Source: Candidatus Desulfobulbus rimicarensis (GTDB lineage Bacteria; Desulfobacterota; Desulfobulbia; Desulfobulbales; Desulfobulbaceae). From it: DNA of 41,345 nt. The stretch spans positions 1-41,345 of the forward strand of contig RKSL01000007.1 in assembly GCA_008633435.1 (NCBI GenBank). Direction: 5' to 3'. Shown here piece after piece: positions 25,331 to 33,966 of the stretch; position 1 is the first letter of the stretch, and every line of letters starts with the position of its first letter. The translations under genes were made by a program, and so were the position numbers. The notes under the pieces are model-generated. The model had not been told where the DNA came from. It worked only from the letters and a program-made list of their open reading frames with translations, and made no database searches.

Positions 25331-26785
25331 TTAAAACTGAAAATAGAGAAAAGGTCTGAACGCCTGTGCGGCAAGGGTAATGAATACAATATAGAGTAAT
25401 GTGGCAAAAAGAGCTATCCGACCCAGGGAGCAGATTGTGGTGGTGGTATGAAAAAGCAGTGCTGACCGGGTTGCCCTGAATTTTGCAGCGCGTTGCTTGA
25501 GGAGCCCGTAGACAGGCATGGACAGCAGGATGGCTGTGGTGGTTTCCGTCAGAAAAAGACGTTGCGTCGGAGAAAATATGTCTGCCGGAAGCGTGTTGAG
25601 AGTTCTGTGCAGGCCGAGCATGACTGTCATGAATTGTCTGGCAGTTTCCAGACCCGGGCTTCTAAACAGCACCCAGCCGAAGAGGACTACAGCCGTTGTG
25701 TAGAACCAGGAGAGTAGTGCAGTCGTCTTTTTTGGGAGTTGCAGGTTGACTCCCCGCTCAAGCATTAAAAACATCCCGTGCCATATTCCCCAGCAGACAA
25801 AAGTCCAGTTGGCACCGTGCCATAATCCACAGAGCAGAAACACGATGAACAGGTTAGCCAGTGTTCGTGGTGTTCCCTTGCGATTCCCGCCCAGTGGAAT
25901 ATAGAGATAATCTCTGAGCCAGGTCGAGAGCGAAATATGCCACCTTCGCCAGAATTCACGCATGGAGCGGGAAATATAGGGGTAGTTGAAGTTTTCCGGC
26001 AGTTCAAAACCAAACATCTTGCCCAGGCCAATGGCCATGTCCGAGTATCCGGAAAAATCGTAATAGATTTGCAGGGAAAAACATAGTGCCCCCAGCCAGC
26101 TGTTACTAACGCTTAAATTATGTACAGGCAGGTTGAAAATTGCGTCTGCCCGTACTCCGAGCGGGTCAGCCAGTAAGGTTTTTTTGGCAAGACCGAACAT
26201 AAATCGTTCTGCCCCCTCGGCAAATTGTCTGACATGAACCCGGCGGTCTTGCAGTTGTTTTGCGATCTCATGATAGCGGACAATGGGGCCGGCAATGAGT
26301 TGGGGGAACATGGAGATATATAAACCGCAGCCCAGCAGGTTCGGTTCGGCCGGAGTGATACCGCGATGGACATCAATGAGGTAGGAGATCGCCTGAAAGG
26401 TAAAAAAGGAAATCCCGGCGGGTAGATGGAGGGGAATGTCTGATGAGAACGGGGGGAAACCAAGCAGTGCACAGAGTGGAGTTATGGCATCGAGAAAGAA
26501 ATGAAGATATTTTAAGATAAGCAGCGGGATAAGATTGACGCCAATTCCCAAAGTTAACAAAAAAGTATGTGCATGGCCTTTGCTTGATTCTATCAGACGC
26601 CCGGTTATGAAAGTCGCAAAAATTGAAAACAGCAGCAAAAGAACAAAAACACCTTCTCCCCAGAAGTAGAAGAGCAGGCTTGCAGCAAAAAAGATATGGT
26701 TACGGAACCTTTTGCCCGCCGCAAAGGTGGCTAAGAGCACCAGGGGTAAAAAGAGAAAGAGAAAGGTTGTCGAGCTGAAGATCAT
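25331..26785 (-). CDS. MBOAT-family O-acyltransferase (AlgI-like)
   Basis: A 484-residue polytopic membrane protein starting MIFSSTTFLFLFLPL, the typical AlgI start. The active-site histidine is H323 in CGLWHGANWTFVCWGIWHG; the second conserved histidine region follows. The helical part REFWRRWHISLSTWLRDYLYIPLGGN is a signature of the AlgI/DltB/PatA branch. It moves acetyl groups across the inner membrane and hands them to the SGNH protein encoded directly downstream. Confidence 0.93.
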   Translation of the reverse strand: MIFSSTTFLFLFLPLVLLATFAAGKRFRNHIFFAASLLFYFWGEGVFVLLLLFSIFATFITGRLIESSKGHAHTFLLTLGIGVNLIPLLILKYLHFFLDAITPLCALLGFPPFSSDIPLHLPAGISFFTFQAISYLIDVHRGITPAEPNLLGCGLYISMFPQLIAGPIVRYHEIAKQLQDRRVHVRQFAEGAERFMFGLAKKTLLADPLGVRADAIFNLPVHNLSVSNSWLGALCFSLQIYYDFSGYSDMAIGLGKMFGFELPENFNYPYISRSMREFWRRWHISLSTWLRDYLYIPLGGNRKGTPRTLANLFIVFLLCGLWHGANWTFVCWGIWHGMFLMLERGVNLQLPKKTTALLSWFYTTAVVLFGWVLFRSPGLETARQFMTVMLGLHRTLNTLPADIFSPTQRLFLTETTTAILLSMPVYGLLKQRAAKFRATRSALLFHTTTTICSLGRIALFATLLYIVFITLAAQAFRPFLYFQF

Positions 26786-27286
26786 TGGGGCGATAATTGG
26801 TTATTAAACAATGTGAGCATAGCGTCTGTGGCTCTATTGGTCTGTGGTCTTGACACTGGTAAAGGGGTGCTGAGGAGGTTGTGTCTATTTCTTTATCCGT
26901 AACAGAAGACAGAAACCAGAGGACAGAAGACAGAGTTAGTTTCCGCCTGCGGCTTTATCACTGCAAATCTACATTCCGGCCTTCTGTTTCATCCTTTGTT
27001 GTGCCCGGCGCGCCGGGAATGCTGGTTTATCCGAAATTTGCAGCACCTGCGAACGTGCCATGCCGCAGTGACCGACTTTCACAGTTTTTTGTGGCTGGCG
27101 ATTATGGTCCAGCCATGCTGGTTTATCGCACATCAGATGTACCAAAAAAAGACAAAGTATACAAAAGACAGAGAGAAAATCACTTATTATATCAACAGTG
27201 CCGGGAGAATGTAGTCTTTGTTCGTTGTGCGCATGCGCGAATATCGTAGACTATATGCTCCCATGGGGGCAACTGGTGGTGAGTCC
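26786..27286. other. 500-bp gap upstream of the cobalamin promoter, with dispersed repeat
   Basis: No convincing gene. The left part (26886-26940) has repeated CAGAAGACAG words. A perfect 14-bp palindrome CCCGGCGCGCCGGG lies at 27004-27017 and borders the 96-bp dispersed repeat. A TGCGCATGCGCG palindrome lies near 27228. The 122-codon frame at 26881-27249 is translated repeat and is not supported. Confidence 0.6.
27019..27128 (-). repeat. 96-bp dispersed repeat, copy 3 (inverted)
   Basis: Read on the minus strand, this matches the tandem units inside cbiET (36242-36436) at about 90 percent by eye. It begins with GATAAACCAGCATGGCTGG and contains CACTGCGGCATGGCACG. A second GATAAACCAGCAT follows at the other end, as in the tandem array, so more than one unit boundary is retained. 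Confidence 0.85.
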
Positions 27287-27315
27287 TTGACTTGTCATGA
27301 GGACTTGGGTAAACT
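27287..27315 (+). promoter_or_regulatory. Sigma70-type promoter of the cobalamin operon
   Basis: TTGACT (27287-27292), a 17-base spacer and TAAACT (27310-27315). The predicted start, about 27322, coincides with the beginning of the riboswitch aptamer, which supports the call. Confidence 0.7.
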
Positions 27316-27321
27316 GTGTGC

Positions 27322-27490
27322 CGTTTTCAGGTGTCCGTAATATCGGATGAAAAGGGAACCCGGTGTAAATCCGGGACGGGCCCGCCGCTGTAACCGGGGA
27401 CGATCTCTGCATTATGTCACTGTTGGCGCAACCAATGGGAAGACGCAGTGGGAGGATGATCCGGAAGTCAGAAGACCTGCCTGAAGAGTA
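27322..27490 (+). ncRNA. Cobalamin riboswitch
   Basis: The leader carries the conserved core GATGAAAAGGGAA, CGGTGTAAATCCG, CCGCCGCTGTAACCGG and the B12-box AAGTCAGAAGACCTGCC (27466-27482). The outer stem pairs TTTTCAGG (27324-27331) with CCTGAAG (27480-27486). It senses adenosylcobalamin or a related corrinoid and sits in front of a terminator hairpin and cbiK, so it probably shuts the cobalamin operon when the vitamin is plentiful. Confidence 0.95.
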
Positions 27491-27548
27491 TCTGTGTCAC
27501 CCAGGCAAGGGGGCGTGGAAAGCGGTATTATCTGGGAGAAGAAGGGGC

Positions 27549-27588
27549 ATCCCGGATCAATTTTTAATTGGTCCGGGATCTTTTGTTT
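27549..27588 (+). terminator. Intrinsic terminator, expression platform of the riboswitch
   Basis: ATCCCGGATCAATT and AATTGGTCCGGGAT form a 14-bp hairpin (one T.G wobble) with a TTT loop, followed by CTTTTGTTT. It lies between the aptamer and the cbiK ribosome binding site, as in transcriptionally acting riboswitches. Confidence 0.85.
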
Positions 27589-27612
27589 CCGGGCCGTGAA
27601 AAGGAGGTTTCC

Positions 27613-28596
27613 ATGAACTGGAAAATACTTGTTTTTGCGGTGGTTGCGATGTCCATTGCTGTTAATCAGTCCGTTGTTGCGGGGGAGCATGAGGTGGAGC
27701 ATAACAATGCGATTGTTCTTGCCATGTTTGGTACCACGGTTGAGCCTGCCCTGGCGGGACTTTTGAACATCAAGGAGAAAATAGAAAAAAGTTACCCGGA
27801 CACTGCGGTGCGCATCGCCTTTACCTCAAATATCATTCGCCACATCTGGCAGAAGCGTGCAGCTGACAGCGCCTATCTCAAAGAACATCCCGGCGTGCCT
27901 TTTGAAATTCTCCACGCCCAGGGGCCATTGGCCACTATTGCCAACCTCCAGGATGCCGGATATGACTCCATTGTTGTTCAGCCAACCCATATCGCGCCTG
28001 CCGAAGAATTTCTGGATCTGTCCTCTTATGTTCATGCTCTTTCTTCCATTGAGACTATCAAGGCCAAGTTTAAACCCTTTCATAAACTGGTTATCGGCCG
28101 TCCCATGTTGGGAACCTTTGGTACTGCCCATCCCCATGGGGATGATATTACAACAGCTGTTGCCGCCATGAAAGAAGACGCAGACAGGGCCGGAAAAGCA
28201 GGCGCAGCACTGGTGTACATGGGGCATGGCAATGATTATTTTCCCTCTGGGGGGTCGTACCTGCAGTTCCAGCACGAGATGAATAAGGCGTACCCGGATG
28301 TGCTCACGGTTATCGGTACGGTTGAGGGGTATCCTGCCTTTGATCAGGTTCTTGCTGCTCTGCAGGACGCAGGCGTGAAGAAAGTTGTTATTCGTGCCTT
28401 TATGATTGTTGCCGGAGATCACGCCAAAAATGACATGGCAGGGCCGGACGAAGACTCCTGGAAATCCATGCTGGAAAACGCCGGTATTGAGGTTATTCCT
28501 TACCTGCACGGGTTGGGAGAAAACACGAACGTTGCTGATATCTTTGTGCGCCATGCTGCTGATGCGGCCAAAGATGCAGGCATTGTCCTGAAGTAG
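27613..28596 (+). CDS. cbiK: Sirohydrochlorin cobaltochelatase with signal peptide (periplasmic CbiK type)
   Basis: Inserts Co(II) into sirohydrochlorin. The 327-residue protein starts at ATG 27613 behind AAGGAGG, with a signal peptide ending near VVAGEHEVEH. The mature part fits CbiK: AMFGTTVEPA at the start, and H205 (YMGHGND), E238 (GTVEGYP) and H270 (AGDHAKND). These are spaced like the metal ligands H145, E175 and H207 of the Salmonella enzyme. Desulfovibrio vulgaris is known to have a periplasmic CbiK next to an ABC transporter, besides a cytoplasmic one. Here the gene heads the cobalamin operon under the riboswitch. Whether it makes cobalamin precursor or handles another metal or tetrapyrrole outside the membrane is open. 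Confidence 0.92.
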   Translation: MNWKILVFAVVAMSIAVNQSVVAGEHEVEHNNAIVLAMFGTTVEPALAGLLNIKEKIEKSYPDTAVRIAFTSNIIRHIWQKRAADSAYLKEHPGVPFEILHAQGPLATIANLQDAGYDSIVVQPTHIAPAEEFLDLSSYVHALSSIETIKAKFKPFHKLVIGRPMLGTFGTAHPHGDDITTAVAAMKEDADRAGKAGAALVYMGHGNDYFPSGGSYLQFQHEMNKAYPDVLTVIGTVEGYPAFDQVLAALQDAGVKKVVIRAFMIVAGDHAKNDMAGPDEDSWKSMLENAGIEVIPYLHGLGENTNVADIFVRHAADAAKDAGIVLK

Positions 28597-29637
28597 ATGC
28601 ACAGGCCGGGGCGTTCCTGGACAACAGGGATTTTTCTGCTGCTGCTGTTGTTGCTGCCGTGTGCCATGGTGGTTTCCGCCACCATGGGATTTATGGAAGT
28701 CCCGGCAATTGACGTGCTTCATGCTGTTTTGGCAAGATTTTCCCAGGGGACAGCAATTGATCCGGTGGTTGTGGCTGTTGTCACCGACGTGCGTCTGCCC
28801 CGGATTGCTGCGGCAGTTCTTGTTGGCGGGGCGCTTGCTGTCTGCGGCACAGTGTTTCAGGCTATTTTGCTCAATCCGCTGGCCGATCCCTACACCCTGG
28901 GCATTTCGTCGGGCGCTGCTTTCGGTGCATCGCTTGTGATTGTGCTGCAGCTCTTCGGGCTGGTGCTTCCTGTCTCGTTTTCTGTGCCTGTATTTGCCTT
29001 TGCCGGCAGTGTGGCCACCCTGTTTGCTGTTCTTGGCCTTGCCGGTGGAGACCGTCGTCTATCTTCAACAAATCTTATCCTGTCCGGCGTTATTGTGGCC
29101 GCAATCCTTTCTGCAGCCATTGGTTTGTTAAAGTTTCTGGCCGATGAACAGGTGGGTATCATAATTTTCTGGCTCATGGGCTCCCTGGCCGGAGTCTCCT
29201 GGGCAGATATCGCGTTGCTTGTTCCGGTGACCTTTATGGGGTTGCTGGTCTGCCTGGTCTTTGGCCGCGAATTAAACATCATGGCTACAGGAGAGCGAGA
29301 AGCGGCAACCCTTGGGGTCAATACTGTACGGCTGCGCTGGATTCTTCTTGTCACCTGTTCGCTGATGAGCGCCCTTTGTGTCGCTGTTTCAGGGATTATC
29401 GGTTTTGTCGGACTGATTGTTCCCCATTTTCTCAGATACCTGGTGGGGCCGGAGAATCGCTGGCTGCTGGTGTTGTCGTTTTTGGGAGGCGGGTTGTTGT
29501 TGCTCTTTGCTGATACCCTGACTCGCGCTGTCTTACCTGCCGAAGTGCCCATCGGGGTATTGACCGCGTTGCTTGGCGGCCCGGTTTTCTGTGTCATTTT
29601 TACCAGGAGGCAGCGTGATGGCGGCAACGGGTTCTGA
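28597..29637 (+). CDS. btuC: FecCD/BtuC-type ABC transporter permease
   Basis: A 346-residue membrane protein starting directly after the cbiK stop. It shows the family pattern: LPRIAAAVLVGGALAVCGTVFQAILLNPLADP near the second helix, then GISSGAAFGASL, and the coupling region GFVGLIVPHFLRYLVG towards the end. It forms the channel of a vitamin B12, heme or siderophore importer. The riboswitch and cobalamin neighbours argue for a corrinoid. Gene symbol by context. Confidence 0.88.
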   Translation: MHRPGRSWTTGIFLLLLLLLPCAMVVSATMGFMEVPAIDVLHAVLARFSQGTAIDPVVVAVVTDVRLPRIAAAVLVGGALAVCGTVFQAILLNPLADPYTLGISSGAAFGASLVIVLQLFGLVLPVSFSVPVFAFAGSVATLFAVLGLAGGDRRLSSTNLILSGVIVAAILSAAIGLLKFLADEQVGIIIFWLMGSLAGVSWADIALLVPVTFMGLLVCLVFGRELNIMATGEREAATLGVNTVRLRWILLVTCSLMSALCVAVSGIIGFVGLIVPHFLRYLVGPENRWLLVLSFLGGGLLLLFADTLTRAVLPAEVPIGVLTALLGGPVFCVIFTRRQRDGGNGF

Positions 29638-30418
29638 CATACTCTGGCAACTTGACGGCGTGCGTTTCGGCTACGCGGATAAGCCGGTGCTGCAAGGAGT
29701 TGACCTTGCCCTTGAACCGGGATGCTGCCACGGTGTGCTGGGGCCAAACGGCAGTGGTAAAACCACATTGTTAGATCTGCTCTGCGGCCTGATTGCGCCT
29801 GATGCTGGAGCTATCACCTTTGCCGGCAAGCCTCTGTCCCGTTGGAGCAGGCGTCGGCTGGCCATGAGACTTGCCCTTGTCCCCCAGGATTTTTCTGTCC
29901 GCTTTGGTTTTTCAGTGCGCGAAGTGGTGGAGATGGGCAGGCATCCCCATCTGCCGCGTTTTGGTCATCTTGAGCAGGAAGATCACCAGCTGGTGGATGA
30001 GGTTATGGAAGAGCTTGATATAGTCGCCCTTGGCAACCGGTCTGTCACCCAACTTTCCGGGGGCGAAAAACAGCGGGTGGCTGTGGCGCGTGCCCTGGCA
30101 CAGAATCCGGAAGTGCTGGTGTTGGATGAGGCGACATCCAGTCTTGATATTTATCATTCACTGGCCATTCTTGAGGCAATCCGCAGCCGGGTGCGCAGTG
30201 GCAGACTTACAGTGGTTGCTGCTCTGCATGACTTGAATCTTGCCGGTTTTTTTTGTGATAAGCTGTTATTTTTACGAAAGGGAAAGCTCCTGTACCACGG
30301 GCGGGTAGATGATATGCTTGATGCAACAATAATTCACGATATCTATGGAGTAGAAGCAAGGGTGCATCAGGACGCATTTTCTGGCTGTAATCAGGTAAGT
30401 TTCAGGTTGTCACGTTGA
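29618..30418 (+). CDS. btuD: ABC transporter ATP-binding protein, BtuD/FepC type
   Basis: A 266-residue ATPase. I chose ATG 29618, with AGGAGG eight bases upstream, giving a 20-bp overlap with the permease gene. Walker A is GPNGSGKTT, the Q-loop lies in LALVPQDF, the signature is LSGGEKQR, and Walker B is VLVLDEATSSLD, with the switch histidine in ALHDLNLA. The start ILWQLDGVRFGYADKPVL is normal for the iron-chelate/B12 importer branch. It works with the permease and binding protein encoded on either side. Confidence 0.93.
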   Translation: MAATGSDILWQLDGVRFGYADKPVLQGVDLALEPGCCHGVLGPNGSGKTTLLDLLCGLIAPDAGAITFAGKPLSRWSRRRLAMRLALVPQDFSVRFGFSVREVVEMGRHPHLPRFGHLEQEDHQLVDEVMEELDIVALGNRSVTQLSGGEKQRVAVARALAQNPEVLVLDEATSSLDIYHSLAILEAIRSRVRSGRLTVVAALHDLNLAGFFCDKLLFLRKGKLLYHGRVDDMLDATIIHDIYGVEARVHQDAFSGCNQVSFRLSR

Positions 30419-30433
30419 AGAGGATGTAAAAGA

Positions 30434-31351
30434 ATGCGTTATATTTTCCGGTATTTTTGCGTAGTGTGCCTGCTGCTGTCTGCAGGGGCTGCTCTTGCCG
30501 TTCCTCTAGTCGATAACGATGGCCGGGTAACGCTTATGGAAAAACCGTTTACCCGGATTATTTCTCTTTATGGGGCGCATACCCGAAATCTCATCGACAT
30601 GGGGGCTGGCTCGCAGATTGTTGCTGTCGGGCGCAGTGATAACCAGCTGCCAGGTCTTCCCCGCATCAGCTTTCGGGATGATCCGGAGCGGTTGCTGGCG
30701 CTGCATCCTGATGTGGTGCTGATTCGTCCCATGATCAGCCGGGGATATCCCCAGCTGGTTGATCGGCTCACCAGCAGCGGGGTGGCGGTGGTGTCGTTAC
30801 AGCCATCATCCATGGACGGCCTGTTTCGTTACTGGGAAGCCCTGGGATCATTATCAGGTCATGGGGAAGGGGCAAAACAGATGATTGCTGCGTTTGGCGC
30901 TCGCCTTGCCGAAATCACCCTGCAGGTCGATCATATTCCTGTGCAGAACCGGAAACTGGTCTATTTTGAGTCAATTCATAAACGGATGAAAACGTTTGCT
31001 CCGGATTCCATGGCTGTGTTTGTACTGGAATCAGCCGGAGGCATCAACGTGGCTGTCGATGCTGTGCAGGTGCGCAAGACAAACATTGCCGCCTATGGTA
31101 AGGAAAAAATTCTTGCCAAAGCCGGCCGGATTGATGTGTTTCTTGCCCAGAAAGGGCGTATGAATCCGGTAACTGTGGATATGATCATCCATGAACCCGG
31201 CTTTCAGGTTATTAAGGCGATTGCTGATAATCAGGTTTTTCTGGTAGACGAAAAACTGGTCTCCCGGCCGACGCTTGGCTTGATAGAGGGGATTGATAAG
31301 GTTTTTAATATACTCTACCCTCTTGTTCTGGACGAGAAAAATGGTCAGTGA
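30434..31351 (+). CDS. btuF: Periplasmic corrinoid/metal-chelate binding protein, BtuF/FecB type
   Basis: A 305-residue protein with a signal peptide (FCVVCLLLSAGAALA). The fold pattern of class III binding proteins is clear: FTRIISLYGAHTRNLIDMG, PDVVLIRPMISRGYPQLVDRL, then a linker helix and VFLAQKGRMNP. It would capture the ligand for the importer. GAGGATG precedes ATG 30434. The end overlaps cbiA by 11 bases. Ligand inferred from the operon only. Confidence 0.83.
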   Translation: MRYIFRYFCVVCLLLSAGAALAVPLVDNDGRVTLMEKPFTRIISLYGAHTRNLIDMGAGSQIVAVGRSDNQLPGLPRISFRDDPERLLALHPDVVLIRPMISRGYPQLVDRLTSSGVAVVSLQPSSMDGLFRYWEALGSLSGHGEGAKQMIAAFGARLAEITLQVDHIPVQNRKLVYFESIHKRMKTFAPDSMAVFVLESAGGINVAVDAVQVRKTNIAAYGKEKILAKAGRIDVFLAQKGRMNPVTVDMIIHEPGFQVIKAIADNQVFLVDEKLVSRPTLGLIEGIDKVFNILYPLVLDEKNGQ

Positions 31352-32693
31352 TTCTTCTGCAGTGATTATTGCTGGAACCCATTCGGGCTGCGGTAAGACC
31401 ACTATAACCCTCGGGGTGATGGCTGCTCTTTGTCATCAGGGGGTCAATGTGCAGCCTTTTAAAAGCGGGCCGGATTTTATCGATCCGACACTGCATCGGT
31501 TGGTTACAGGCAGGGTCTCGCGAAATCTTGACGTACGGATGTGCGGAGCGGATTTTGTCCGGCAGACTTTTTCTGCCCATGCCCCTGATCAGGGAATCGC
31601 TGTTATTGAGGGCGTTATGGGGCTTTTTGACGGCGGCAATGGTTCAGCTGCCCGGCTGGCTGTTCTGCTGGATATTCCAGTGGTGCTGGTGGTGGATGTT
31701 CGTTCTGCTGCTGAAAGTGTGGCTGCTGTGGTCAAGGGGTTTGAGTCTCTTGATCCAGAGGTCAAGGTGGCTGGCGTTATTTTAAACCGATTGGGGAGCG
31801 AACGCCATTACTCTATGATTGCAGATGCCATTGAGCGACATTGTCAGGCAGAGATTTTAGGTGCTATTCCCCGTGACAGTACACTCAGCCTGCCTTCGCG
31901 TCATCTGGGGCTGCATATGGGCAGCGAGGTCGATCTGAACATCACCGGGCTGGTTGAACTGATGCAGGAGCATATCCGGCTTGACCGGCTGCACGAAATT
32001 GCTACCCGGGCCAGTACGCCGGTTGTCAAGCTTGCAAAGAACATGGTTGCAGATGCTCTGCCAAAAGTTCGGCTTGGTGTGGCCTGGGATGAGGCGTTCT
32101 GTTTTTATTATCAGGATAACCTCGACCTGCTCACTACAGCTGGTGCAGAAATTGTGATTTTCAGTCCCCTCCACGATGCTTTCTTACCAGAAAATCTTGA
32201 CGCGCTCTATCTGGGCGGGGGCTATCCTGAGCTGCATGCCGGGGCACTTGCTGCCAATAGCTCCATGCGTAAGGCGGTTCAGGAGTTTTCTCTGGGCAAT
32301 AACCCTGTATACGGAGAGTGTGGGGGGTTCATGTATCTCACGGATTCAATACGGGATACAGCTGGAAATATTCACCCCATGGCAGGAATATTTCCAGTGC
32401 AGTCTTTTATGGAAAAACGTCTTCGTCGTCTGGGGTACAGACAGGTAACAATGCAGCAGCCTACTTTGCTGGGAAATGCCGGGAGTTGTTGTTATGGTCA
32501 TGAGTTTCATTACTCAGCCATTGCAACCATGCCCGATGAAGTTCGGCGGGTGTATGTCCTTGATGACGGCAGAGAGGAGGGGTACCAGATCAATAATACC
32601 CTGGCTGGTTATGTCCACCTGCATTGGGGGAGAACACCTGAAGCAGCCAGCTGTTTTGTCGGCAGGATGGCAACTCCACCTCTGAATTTTTAA
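31341..32693 (+). CDS. cbiA: Cobyrinate a,c-diamide synthase
   Basis: Amidates the a and c side chains of cobyrinate using glutamine and ATP. The 450-residue protein starts at ATG 31341 (an upstream in-frame start would lie deep in btuF). The P-loop is IIAGTHSGCGKTT, followed by FKSGPDFIDPTLH and IEGVMGLFDG, typical for CbiA/CobB. The C-terminal glutaminase domain has the nucleophile C327 in YGECGGFMYL, preceded by LYLGGGYPELHA. The final histidine motif is YVHLHWG. Third functional block of the operon after the importer. Confidence 0.95.
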   Translation: MVSDSSAVIIAGTHSGCGKTTITLGVMAALCHQGVNVQPFKSGPDFIDPTLHRLVTGRVSRNLDVRMCGADFVRQTFSAHAPDQGIAVIEGVMGLFDGGNGSAARLAVLLDIPVVLVVDVRSAAESVAAVVKGFESLDPEVKVAGVILNRLGSERHYSMIADAIERHCQAEILGAIPRDSTLSLPSRHLGLHMGSEVDLNITGLVELMQEHIRLDRLHEIATRASTPVVKLAKNMVADALPKVRLGVAWDEAFCFYYQDNLDLLTTAGAEIVIFSPLHDAFLPENLDALYLGGGYPELHAGALAANSSMRKAVQEFSLGNNPVYGECGGFMYLTDSIRDTAGNIHPMAGIFPVQSFMEKRLRRLGYRQVTMQQPTLLGNAGSCCYGHEFHYSAIATMPDEVRRVYVLDDGREEGYQINNTLAGYVHLHWGRTPEAASCFVGRMATPPLNF

Positions 32694-32702
32694 TCATTAC
32701 CT

Positions 32703-33341
32703 GTGAATTTTTTTATGACCCTTCCCAAAATACAGCAGATAGGTCCCCTGGAAATTGAGGCGGAAAGCTTTCGCATCATAGAGTCAGAACTTGGTGAGAG
32801 CCCTTTTCCCACAGAGGAATTTGCAGTGGTTCGCCGCTGCATTCATGCCACTGGAGATTTTTCGTTTGCCGAAAACATGCGCTTTAGCCCCGGTGCTGTC
32901 CATGCCGGGATTGAGGCGATCAGGACAGGCAAAAACATCCTGGTTGATGTCAATATGGCTACTGCGGGAATATCAAGGGGATTGCTGGAAAAATTTGGCG
33001 GAAAAGTGATCTGCCGGGTGGCGGAAAAACAGACTGCTCAGCTTGCCCGCGACAAGAATGCAACCCGCTCCGAGATAGCCATGGAGCTTGCCCGGAACGA
33101 TAATGTTGGCATAGTGGCCATTGGCAACGCTCCGACAGCGTTGCTTAAGGTCATGACCATGATTGCGGAGGGCCGGTTTTCTCCGGATCTGGTGATCGGG
33201 GTGCCGGTGGGGTTTGTCAATGCGGCAGAATCAAAAGAGATTCTACACCATCAGGAGTTTGCGTCTATTACCGCCCTTGGCAGAAAGGGTGGAACTCCGG
33301 TGGCAGTTGCTGCGGTCAATGCGCTGCTCAGGTTGGCATAA
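32703..33341 (+). CDS. cbiC: Cobalt-precorrin-8 methylmutase
   Basis: Moves the C11 methyl group to C12 to form cobyrinate. The 212-residue protein (208 if started at ATG 32715 rather than GTG 32703) has the catalytic histidine at 48 in RRCIHATGDF. Other family motifs are DVNMATAGI, AIGNAPTAL and GVPVGFVNAAESKE. It begins nine bases after cbiA. No clear ribosome binding site distinguishes the two starts. Confidence 0.95.
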   Translation: MNFFMTLPKIQQIGPLEIEAESFRIIESELGESPFPTEEFAVVRRCIHATGDFSFAENMRFSPGAVHAGIEAIRTGKNILVDVNMATAGISRGLLEKFGGKVICRVAEKQTAQLARDKNATRSEIAMELARNDNVGIVAIGNAPTALLKVMTMIAEGRFSPDLVIGVPVGFVNAAESKEILHHQEFASITALGRKGGTPVAVAAVNALLRLA

Positions 33342-33343
33342 CC

Positions 33344-33949
33344 ATGAGCACCAAGAGGAACAGGGAGCATCAGGCGTATGTAAGCGTATCCGAGTGCATT
33401 GACTGGCAGCATCCTTCTGTGCGGAATAAGGCAGGAGAACTGGCCAGGGGAGCGACAGATCAGCTAGATGTAATCAGGGCCTGTTTCAGGTTTGTCCGTG
33501 ACGAAATAGCACATAGTAGTGATTATCAATTAAACCCTGTCACCTGTAAAGCCTCAGAAGTTTTGCAATATGGTACAGGTTTTTGTTATGCAAAAAGCCA
33601 TCTTTTGGCGGCTCTGTTGCGGGCCAACAGCATTCCGGCAGGGTTGTGCTATCAGCGATTACGAGTGATTGATGATCAACCAAGATTATCTCTGCATGGC
33701 TTAAATGCTGTATTTTTGCCCGATTCCGGGTGGTTAAGGATTGATGCCAGGGGCAATAAGGCCGGGGTAAATGCCCGGTTTATCCCGCCGGAGGAACATC
33801 TTGCCTTTGCCGTTCGCTTTCCCGGTGAGGCGGATTTACCGGAAATCTGGCCTGAACCGTTGCCGCTAATAACCAGAATGCTGGGGGCCTGCGATACCTT
33901 TGCTGAGGTGTTAGCGCATCTGCCCGATATTGAACTGGTCAACTGCTGA
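33344..33949 (+). CDS. Transglutaminase-like protein inside the cobalamin operon
   Basis: A 201-residue cytosolic protein of the transglutaminase/arylamine-acetyltransferase-like fold. The triad candidates are C81 (GTGFCYAKSHLL), H118 (LSLHGLNAVF) and D134 (LRIDARGN), in the order and spacing of the superfamily. There is no signal peptide. It starts three bases after cbiC and stops 17 bases before cbiD, so it is an integral member of the operon. No standard cobalamin step needs such an enzyme; it could be a peptidase or amidase, or an amide-forming side activity, but nothing in the sequence decides this. Confidence 0.85.
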   Translation: MSTKRNREHQAYVSVSECIDWQHPSVRNKAGELARGATDQLDVIRACFRFVRDEIAHSSDYQLNPVTCKASEVLQYGTGFCYAKSHLLAALLRANSIPAGLCYQRLRVIDDQPRLSLHGLNAVFLPDSGWLRIDARGNKAGVNARFIPPEEHLAFAVRFPGEADLPEIWPEPLPLITRMLGACDTFAEVLAHLPDIELVNC

Positions 33950-33966
33950 GGGCACAGGTGGATGAG

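Noticed and set aside
26881-27249. 122-codon protein upstream of the riboswitch
   Set aside because: Most of it is the translated 96-bp repeat and low-complexity sequence; no ribosome binding site and no domain.
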